DNA of 46,956 nucleotides from Motiliproteus sp036964625 (GTDB taxonomy: Bacteria > Pseudomonadota > Gammaproteobacteria > Pseudomonadales > Balneatricaceae), in assembly GCA_036964625.1 (NCBI GenBank), contig JBALTG010000024.1, forward strand, positions 1 to 46,956, read 5' to 3'. Shown piece by piece: positions 40,455-46,956 of this stretch. Below the pieces are notes generated by a model. It saw only the letters and a program-made list of their open reading frames with translations, was not told where the DNA came from and did no database searches. Both the position numbers and the translations under genes were made by a program. Position 1 is the stretch's first letter; each line of letters starts with the position of its first letter.

Positions 40455-43400
40455 ATGTCCAGGCCGCTGGAGATAGACGGATACACAATTGAGGAAGATA
40501 TAGGCAAGGGAGCAATGGCCACGGTCTACCTTGCTGTGCAAAATTCCTTGAGTCGTCATGTCGCCTTGAAAGTGATGTCGCCTGCCCTGATGACTGATGA
40601 TACCTTCTCGCGGCGGTTTATCCATGAAGGCAAGACCGTCGCCAAGCTGCAACAAAACAATATCGTCAACATCTGGGATATCGGTACAAGCGCAGCCTGT
40701 TGCTATATCGCCATGGAATATCTTTCCGGGGGGACGCTGAAAGAACGCATGCAGCAGACGATGTATCTCGACGAAGCCCTCAAAATTGTCAGACAGACAG
40801 CCCTGGCACTGGGTTTTGCCCACCAGAATCATGTTATTCACCGGGACATCAAACCGCACAACATCATGTTCCGTGGCGACGGCTCGGTAGTACTGACCGA
40901 CTTCGGTATTGCCAAGGATATCGAGGCGGCCAGCACCGCCTTTACCGCAACGGGTGCTGCCATCGGCACGCCTACCTACATGAGTCCGGAGCAGGCTAAG
41001 GGAGAAAATCTGGACGGCCGCTCGGACCTCTACTGTCTCGGGGTGGTGTTCTACGAACTCCTGACCGGCGCCCGCCCCTATGTCGCTTCCGATCCTTTTG
41101 CCTTGGCGCTCAAACATATCCATGACCCGATCCCCAAGCTTCCCCCGCGTCTGGGATTCCTGCAGCGAACCCTGGACAAGATAATGGCCAAGGATCCGTC
41201 CAAGCGGTTTCAGACGGCAGAGGCGTTTATTGCCGAAATCGATCGACTCTCGGACGCCTACAAGACCCAAACAATTAGGGTGTTACTGTCCGACGCGGAT
41301 GTCTCTGATCAGACCGAAGTCTGGCACCAGACGTTAGTTAGCGGTTATCGCGCTTATCTGGGAAACGGACGGTTAGGGTTGCGTAAAACCCTCGCCTGGG
41401 GGGGCGCTCTGCTGGCATTAGGAGTGGGCGGGTTAATCATTGTTCAGTACCTGGACTTTGTGGAGATGCAGCAGCAGCAAGCACGCCACGAACAGAATCA
41501 GGCCATCCAGCTGCTGCTGGCACAGGGGGAGCGCCAGCTGGCGTTGTCGCAACTTTTTCAGCCCGAAAATGACAACGCTTACCAAACGTTCGGTGAACTC
41601 CTAACGCGTGATCCGGACAATACCAAGGTTAAGTCTGCGGTAGAAAACCTCCTTGGTGAACTCCAACAACGCGCACAGCAGAGCTTTCAACAAGGTGATC
41701 TACCAAGTTCCCGAGGGTGGATCCTAGATGGGTTACAGCTAGATGCTGACAACGCACCGCTGCTTGCCATACAACGGCAGGTGCGGGCGGAGGAGGAGCA
41801 ACAGCGCCAAGCGTCCTTATTACAAGCGCAGCAACTGAAGATTCAGACCCTGCTCGCACGCGCCGATAAACAGATTCTGCGCCGGCAATTAAGCCTGCCA
41901 GCTGGAGATAACGCCCTCGCCACCCTTAAAGAGATACTGACGATCGTCCCCGGCCATCTTGCTGCGCTGGACGGTCTGCAGCGCATCGCCGATGCCTATG
42001 CCCTGCTCGCCCAAACCGAATGGCAACGAGGACAAGATGATCAAAGCGTGCAGTACATCGACCTGGGGCTAGAGGTTGCCCCGGATCACCAGCCGCTGCT
42101 GAAACTTCAGGAGGAGATCGCAGCACGGCAGCTACAGCGTGCTGTTGACTCACTGCTGGCAGAGGCAAACAGTTTCATCGCGCAAGGGCAGTTCAGTGCT
42201 CCCCTGCCAGATAATGCCTTCGCGCGGTATCAGGCCGTGTTAACACTGGATCCAGCCAATGACCTGGCACAACAGGGCCTTGCATCGCTACCCGGACAAG
42301 TCTCTGCTCAAGCCGAGACCTCGATTGACGCCGGGGAGCTGGAGCAGGGGTTGGCTCTGATCGCCCAGGGGCTGTCGCTGCAACCGGATCATGCTGCGCT
42401 ATTGACCCTCAAACAGCAGACGCTGAAAAAGCAGCACATCGCTGGCCTGTTGACCAAGGCTAACGGCCAGATCACGCAGCAACAATGGCTCACACCGGAT
42501 GATGACAATGCCGTGACCTCCTTCAGGGAGCTGCTATCACTGGCGCCAGATCATCCTCAGGCGTTGGCAGGTTTGAAACGCATCGCTGGCCTCCTTGCTG
42601 ACCAGGGTAAATCAGCACTGGATCAAGGGGATACAACACGCAGCGAGACCGTTGTTGCGCAAGGCTTAGCGGTTGATCCAACTCACCCCGCCCTGCTCAC
42701 TTTAAAGAAACAGCTCGACGCGCAACAAGCGGCTCAGGGCCAACGCCAACATCGTATCGGCGAGTTGCTGGCAGAGGCCGCGGCTCGGGTCCAGCAGCAA
42801 CAGTTTAGTCAACCGTCCAGCAACAATGCTTACGCGCACTATCGGGCGGTACTAAAGCTGGATCCCGATAATATATCGGCTAGCCGTGGTGTCGCTGAGC
42901 TACCAGAGCTGATCGAGACCCTTGCCGCAGACGCCATGGCAGATCGGTCGTTAGAGCGTTCCCTGGACTTGGTTGATCAAGGGCTAACGATCAGTCCTGA
43001 GCATCAAGGGCTCCAAGCGCTGCAGCAACAGGTTTTGACGCAACAGAAAATCCTCGACTTGCTAACGCAGGCCGACCGTCAGATTGAGCAGCGCCAGCTT
43101 AGCGCGCCTGCTGGCAATAATGCACTGGATACACTCAAGAAACTGCTGCAACTCGCTCCAAAGTATCCTCCGGCGCAGGAACGGTTAACCCGCATCGCCG
43201 GTGCCTATGCACCGCTCGCCTCGTCCAAAATGAAACAGGGCCAGCTGATCGAGAGCCAGGCGCTGATTGAAAAAGGGCTGGCGATCATGCCCGCCCACCC
43301 CGATCTGCTGGAGCAACAGAAAGCGCTCGATGAACGCAAGAGTTTGCAAGCCGCGCAAGCACACCAGCAACGCCAAATTCAGACATGGCTCGATCGTGGC

Positions 43401-45680
43401 AAGCAGCAATTACGCCTCGAGCACTTTACCCTGCCCGAGGGAGACAGCGCCCTGGACAGCTACCGAGCTGCCCTCAAACTGGATCCCAACCACGTGCAAG
43501 CCAACACGGCGCTGGATGCCTTGCCCGAGCTTATTTGGGCTCAAGCCGAGAACGAATTAAACGCGAACGCGTTGACGCGGAGTCTGGCGCTGCTTGCCGA
43601 GGGGCTACGACTCAACCCAGAACACGCAGGTCTTCAGGCGCTTCAGCAGCAAGCCTTGCGCCAACAGCAAATAGCCCAGCTGCTCGAACGCGCAGACAAA
43701 CTCGTTAAAGAGCAGCGTATCAGCCAGCCTGATGCTGATAATGCAGTGACTAGTTTCAAGGCCGTTCTGTCACTGCAGCCGGACCACCCACAAGCGTTGG
43801 CAGGATTGCAGCGGATTGCCGATCACTACGCTACGCAGGCACGATCACGGCTTAATCAGGGCGATGAGGCGGAAAGTAACAGGCTGATCCAGGCCGGACT
43901 GAGCGCGGCACCCGCCCATACCGCGCTGCTGGGATTACAGCAACAGCTGACCGAGGGGCAGCAAGCCCAAGCCGCTAGACAGCGGCAGATCCAGGGCCTT
44001 CTGGCACAGGCCGATCGACAGATTGGCCGGCGCCAGCTGACCCTGCCCGAGGATAACAACGCCCTATCTACCCTCCGGCAGATCCTTGCCATCGACCCGG
44101 GACATACTCAGGCTCTGGAAGGCATCGCTCGGGTGGCCGACGCCTATGCCGACCTGGCCCGGGGCAAAATTGACCGTGGCCTGGACGACCAAGGGCAGAA
44201 CCTGATCGATAGAGGGCTTAGCATTGCTCCCGATCATCCACCATTACTCGCGTTGCAGGAAACACTGGCAACACGTCGGCAAGCACAGGCGTTAGCTGGG
44301 GAGCAAGCACGGCAGCAGCAACTGCAGGCGTTAATGGCCAGAGCGGACCGGCAGGTACGGCTTGAACGTTTCACCCGCCCTAGCGGTGACAATGCCTATG
44401 AGAGCTACCGTTCGATGTTGCAGATCGACCCCAATAATGCGCAGGCTGAAACGGCCCTTCGCGCCCTCGCAGAGACGCTCCAGAGCAAAGCCGAACACGC
44501 CAGAGCACAGGCAGATTACGGACAAAGCCTTACCCTCATTGCCGCCGGGCTGCAGGTATCCCCGAGCGATACGGGACTCCGCGAGCTGAAAAAGCGCGTC
44601 TTAGCGGAGCAGCAGACACAGGTAAAAACAATCGTACAGACCCGCCATGCGCAGCGAAAGAGGGAAGCGCAGGTACGCGACCGACAGATCAATCAGCTTC
44701 TGGCCAGGGCGCAAAACCAACTCGCGGCCCTGCGGCTTACGCGGCCTCCCGGTAATAACGCCTATGAAACCTATCAGGCGATTCTGAAGATCGATCCAGG
44801 CAGTGACGCCGCGTCACGTGGGATATACAGCATTGCAGACCAGTTATATCAACTGGCATTGGGGAACAAACAGCGAGGAGAGCTGGGTACCAGCGTCGAT
44901 CAAATAGAGCAAGGCCTGGCGATAGCGCCCGAACACCCTGCATTACAGACATTAAGACAACAGCTCACCGGCCTGCCGCACCAGGACCGACTCAAGGATG
45001 GCGGTGTCGGCCCGATGCTGGTGTTTCTCCCTAAGGGGCAATTCCAGATGGGCGATAGCGGAGGTCGTGGTTTTGTGAACGAAAAACCGGTTCATCAGCA
45101 GCAGATAGCAGACGCGTTTTATATCGGCAGATATGAAGTCACCTTCGAGGATTTCGACCGCTTCAGCGATGCGCTAAAGCGGCAACGCATCAACGATCAG
45201 GGCTGGGGACGGGGTAAACACCCGGTCATCAACATCACCTGGCAGGATGCTCAGGACTATGTGGCATGGCTGACGCAACAGTCTGGGCGACGCTATCGAT
45301 TGCCCAGTGAGAGCGAGTGGGAGTTTGCCGCCAGAGCTGGAACCAGCACCGATTATTGGTGGGGTAACCGTGCCGGAGATAATCGCGCCAACTGCAAGGA
45401 CTGCGGTAGCGCTGGTGGCGGCAGACGGACCATGCCAGCAGGATCGTTTGCCGCTAATCCTTACGGGCTGTTCGATACCGCCGGCAACGTGTATGAATGG
45501 ACTCGTGACCCCTATACCCCCAATCACCTGGGTCAGGCCTCACCCGACGCCAGCAAACGCGTGGTGCGCGGTGGTTCCTGGTTCGACAGTGACCGCTTCT
45601 CACGCGCACCGATGCGGGTCAATTTCGATCCCGGCTTCAAGAGTTTTTTCCTGGGGTTGCGGGTGGTCCGAGAACGCTAG
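40455..45680 (+). CDS. Transmembrane Ser/Thr kinase with repeats and FGE-like C-terminal domain
   Basis: 1741 residues, paralogue of the first kinase. Kinase domain 1-270: K39, H129-R-D131, D149-F-G and GTPTYMSPEQAKG, all present. One membrane helix lies at about 311-332 (LAWGGALLALGVGGLIIVQY). Alternating A/B TPR-like repeats fill about 345-1510 in the periplasm. Residues about 1518-1741 are a formylglycine-generating-enzyme/sulfatase-modifying-factor domain: MLVFLPKGQFQMGDSGGRG, IGRYEVTFEDFDRF, HPVINITWQDAQDYVAWL, RLPSESEWEFAARAG, DTAGNVYEWTRD and VVRGGSWF. The copper-binding cysteines of true FGEs are absent: GGSWFDSDRFSRAPMR lacks Cys and the end is LGLRVV, not LGFRC. So a binding rather than oxidising role is likely. 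Confidence 0.92.
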   Translation: MSRPLEIDGYTIEEDIGKGAMATVYLAVQNSLSRHVALKVMSPALMTDDTFSRRFIHEGKTVAKLQQNNIVNIWDIGTSAACCYIAMEYLSGGTLKERMQQTMYLDEALKIVRQTALALGFAHQNHVIHRDIKPHNIMFRGDGSVVLTDFGIAKDIEAASTAFTATGAAIGTPTYMSPEQAKGENLDGRSDLYCLGVVFYELLTGARPYVASDPFALALKHIHDPIPKLPPRLGFLQRTLDKIMAKDPSKRFQTAEAFIAEIDRLSDAYKTQTIRVLLSDADVSDQTEVWHQTLVSGYRAYLGNGRLGLRKTLAWGGALLALGVGGLIIVQYLDFVEMQQQQARHEQNQAIQLLLAQGERQLALSQLFQPENDNAYQTFGELLTRDPDNTKVKSAVENLLGELQQRAQQSFQQGDLPSSRGWILDGLQLDADNAPLLAIQRQVRAEEEQQRQASLLQAQQLKIQTLLARADKQILRRQLSLPAGDNALATLKEILTIVPGHLAALDGLQRIADAYALLAQTEWQRGQDDQSVQYIDLGLEVAPDHQPLLKLQEEIAARQLQRAVDSLLAEANSFIAQGQFSAPLPDNAFARYQAVLTLDPANDLAQQGLASLPGQVSAQAETSIDAGELEQGLALIAQGLSLQPDHAALLTLKQQTLKKQHIAGLLTKANGQITQQQWLTPDDDNAVTSFRELLSLAPDHPQALAGLKRIAGLLADQGKSALDQGDTTRSETVVAQGLAVDPTHPALLTLKKQLDAQQAAQGQRQHRIGELLAEAAARVQQQQFSQPSSNNAYAHYRAVLKLDPDNISASRGVAELPELIETLAADAMADRSLERSLDLVDQGLTISPEHQGLQALQQQVLTQQKILDLLTQADRQIEQRQLSAPAGNNALDTLKKLLQLAPKYPPAQERLTRIAGAYAPLASSKMKQGQLIESQALIEKGLAIMPAHPDLLEQQKALDERKSLQAAQAHQQRQIQTWLDRGKQQLRLEHFTLPEGDSALDSYRAALKLDPNHVQANTALDALPELIWAQAENELNANALTRSLALLAEGLRLNPEHAGLQALQQQALRQQQIAQLLERADKLVKEQRISQPDADNAVTSFKAVLSLQPDHPQALAGLQRIADHYATQARSRLNQGDEAESNRLIQAGLSAAPAHTALLGLQQQLTEGQQAQAARQRQIQGLLAQADRQIGRRQLTLPEDNNALSTLRQILAIDPGHTQALEGIARVADAYADLARGKIDRGLDDQGQNLIDRGLSIAPDHPPLLALQETLATRRQAQALAGEQARQQQLQALMARADRQVRLERFTRPSGDNAYESYRSMLQIDPNNAQAETALRALAETLQSKAEHARAQADYGQSLTLIAAGLQVSPSDTGLRELKKRVLAEQQTQVKTIVQTRHAQRKREAQVRDRQINQLLARAQNQLAALRLTRPPGNNAYETYQAILKIDPGSDAASRGIYSIADQLYQLALGNKQRGELGTSVDQIEQGLAIAPEHPALQTLRQQLTGLPHQDRLKDGGVGPMLVFLPKGQFQMGDSGGRGFVNEKPVHQQQIADAFYIGRYEVTFEDFDRFSDALKRQRINDQGWGRGKHPVINITWQDAQDYVAWLTQQSGRRYRLPSESEWEFAARAGTSTDYWWGNRAGDNRANCKDCGSAGGGRRTMPAGSFAANPYGLFDTAGNVYEWTRDPYTPNHLGQASPDASKRVVRGGSWFDSDRFSRAPMRVNFDPGFKSFFLGLRVVRER

Positions 45681-45950
45681 TGGCCTCGAGTAACGATAGA
45701 ATATGCTTCGTTACACAAGCCTCAATATGCATATCTATCAATTAGTTAATAATTAAGAGAAATGGCATATATCACACCTTGCCGACTAAACCCACCTTGA
45801 CGGCGACTATCTAGACTAATCTTATTGCTAAACAAGCGATTTAAGGGCTGCTCATTGGCCACCTCAAATCCCTTTGTTCCTGACTGAGTCAGGCTTGAAT
45901 CGCCTCGCACGGCCGAGTCGAACGCCGAGCCCCCATTAAGGAGACGAACG
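45681..45950. other. Intergenic region before the outer-membrane gene
   Basis: 270 bases with no gene. AT-rich from 45715 to 45770. A small perfect hairpin, CCTGAC-TGA-GTCAGG, is at 45879-45893, about 58 bases upstream of the next start codon. It lacks a T-run; it may be an operator or an mRNA leader hairpin. Confidence 0.4.
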
Positions 45951-46956
45951 ATGAACAAACAACTCACTGGTGGCGCGTTTTCGCTGGCGCTGATTCTCGG
46001 GTTCTGTAACTTGGCGTTGGCACAAGACCTGGTCGACCTGATCCCCAGTCTGTACGGAGGCGATGGTATCACCCTTTCCGGTGTTGATGCCGTCACCGGC
46101 GCCACCATCGGCCATGCGCCTCATTTTACCCAAGAGACGCAGTCAGCGGTGAATCAACTTAACACCCAAATAGGCAAAGAGATCCGGGCCCTGCCAATCA
46201 GCAGCACCCCGGGGGGGGTCTCGTATCGCTTCGACTCTGAGCTTGGCACCTATTCCCTGACCAGAAGAAACCTCGGACCGGTACTCGGTCAATCAAGCCA
46301 CACCCTGGGGGCCGGCAACTGGAGTTTTGCCGTGACCGCCACCCGCTTCGAATATGACGAGTTCGACGGTGATGATATAAGCAGTCTCATTGTGGACGCT
46401 CTCCACCAGTTTGATGTGATTAATCCCGACCCTAATGCGCCAGAAAGGTTTGAGAAGGATATTATCAAGATCAACTTTGATCTCGATATAGAAGTCGAAA
46501 CCTATTCCTTCTATTTTGCTTACGGTGTGCAAGATAACCTCGACCTAAGCTTGGTTGTGCCGATTGTTTCAGTCGACATGAGCGTGAACTCCAGGGCAGA
46601 TATTATTTTTCATGAGCTCGATCCAAATGATCCAGGCGATGAGGATTCATCATCATTCCATACCTTTACCGGCGCCCCGGACGGCCCCACCGATAGCGCC
46701 AGTGGCGATGACACCGGCATCGGCGACGTAATTCTGGCGGCCAAATACCATTATGGCGACTGGAATAATATTGATCTCGCCGCCGCGCTGGTGGTTAAGC
46801 TGGAGACCGGTGATGAGCATAACTTCCGAGGCACCGGCTCAACCACGGTGCAACCAGCCGTTTATGCCGAGTATGAGATCGGTGACTTCTGGGGGGTACA
46901 TGGCAACCTGGGCTACGAGTGGGACACCGACGATAGCATAGAGAATACGCTACGCA
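45951..46956 (+). CDS. Outer-membrane beta-barrel protein, partial (window edge)
   Basis: An open frame of 335 codons running off the window. ATG 45951 has GGAG 7 bases upstream. The N-terminus MNKQLTGGAFSLALILGFCN with LALA gives a Sec signal peptide cut near residue 24. The rest alternates polar and hydrophobic residues as in barrel strands: YSFYFAYGVQDNLDLSLVVP, GIGDVILAAKYHYGDW and PAVYAEYEIGDFWGVHGNLG. The GDVILxAKY block and layout resemble the Phenol_MetA_deg / MetA-pathway outer-membrane family, whose substrates are poorly known. It follows the second kinase on the same strand after 270 bases and may or may not be part of the system. The C-terminus is not visible. Confidence 0.75.
   Translation, partial: MNKQLTGGAFSLALILGFCNLALAQDLVDLIPSLYGGDGITLSGVDAVTGATIGHAPHFTQETQSAVNQLNTQIGKEIRALPISSTPGGVSYRFDSELGTYSLTRRNLGPVLGQSSHTLGAGNWSFAVTATRFEYDEFDGDDISSLIVDALHQFDVINPDPNAPERFEKDIIKINFDLDIEVETYSFYFAYGVQDNLDLSLVVPIVSVDMSVNSRADIIFHELDPNDPGDEDSSSFHTFTGAPDGPTDSASGDDTGIGDVILAAKYHYGDWNNIDLAAALVVKLETGDEHNFRGTGSTTVQPAVYAEYEIGDFWGVHGNLGYEWDTDDSIENTLR

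Noticed and set aside
40401..41270. 289-codon minus-strand frame opposite the second kinase domain
   Set aside because: Antisense shadow of a well-conserved kinase domain; similar but broken frames occur opposite the first kinase.
34800..45000. Regularly spaced repeats reminiscent of a CRISPR or other array
   Set aside because: They are protein-level repeats of about 300 bases inside open frames, with diverged nucleotide sequence.

Overview
The window looks like chromosome from a gammaproteobacterium. The evidence is a gamma-type ribosomal protein L30 sequence, purE-purK overlapping by ATGA, an exported L-isoaspartyl methyltransferase, and proteobacterial IS6 and IS110 remnants. A beta-carbonic anhydrase near a CbbR-like LysR regulator fits, but does not prove, an autotrophic and perhaps sulfur-oxidising lifestyle. 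No rRNA, tRNA or CRISPR array was recognised.

Left part (1-14.1 kb): housekeeping genes mixed with decayed DNA. Intact genes are an exported protein-L-isoaspartate methyltransferase, a CBS-pair protein, a beta-carbonic anhydrase, a LysR regulator, a 938-residue ACP/acyl-AMP-ligase/acyltransferase fusion and a CPA2 antiporter. purE and purK are each broken by a one-base shift in a G/C run. Between them lie a 5' stub of a second antiporter, a murF-like tail, two halves of universal stress proteins, a carbonic anhydrase tail with an internal stop, IS110 and IS6 fragments, and an nhaA lacking 92 N-terminal residues.

Middle (14.6-17.5 kb): two paralogous Fic (AMPylase-type) genes on the minus strand. 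The downstream copy is fused in frame to a complete 60-residue ribosomal protein L30 and has lost the class II inhibitory glutamate motif that its neighbour keeps. A near-identical 30-base palindromic repeat lies on either side of the pair.

Right part (17.7-45.7 kb): one coherent-looking system. A minus-strand operon encodes an outer-membrane lipoprotein channel, a membrane FHA protein, an HlyD-type adaptor, a parvulin, an ABC exporter with two cNMP-binding domains and a C39 peptidase, and a sigma-54 activator without a receiver domain. A short TIR element sits between the parvulin and ABC genes. Next come a pentapeptide-repeat K+-channel protein, a small exported cysteine protein and a tail-anchored triple-FHA protein. 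Two divergent pairs of PP2C phosphatase and giant Ser/Thr kinase follow, each kinase with a long extracytoplasmic tandem-repeat region and the second also with an FGE/sulfatase-modifying-like domain. Between the pairs is a 55-codon gene with a textbook double-glycine leader and a 29-residue cationic core.

My reading is a type I secretion system for a C39-processed peptide under Ser/Thr phosphorylation control: kinases and phosphatases act on FHA proteins, and one FHA protein is built into the exporter operon. This resembles the PpkA/PppA/Fha switch of type VI secretion. The gene identities are well supported; the wiring is inference. The window ends inside an outer-membrane beta-barrel gene.
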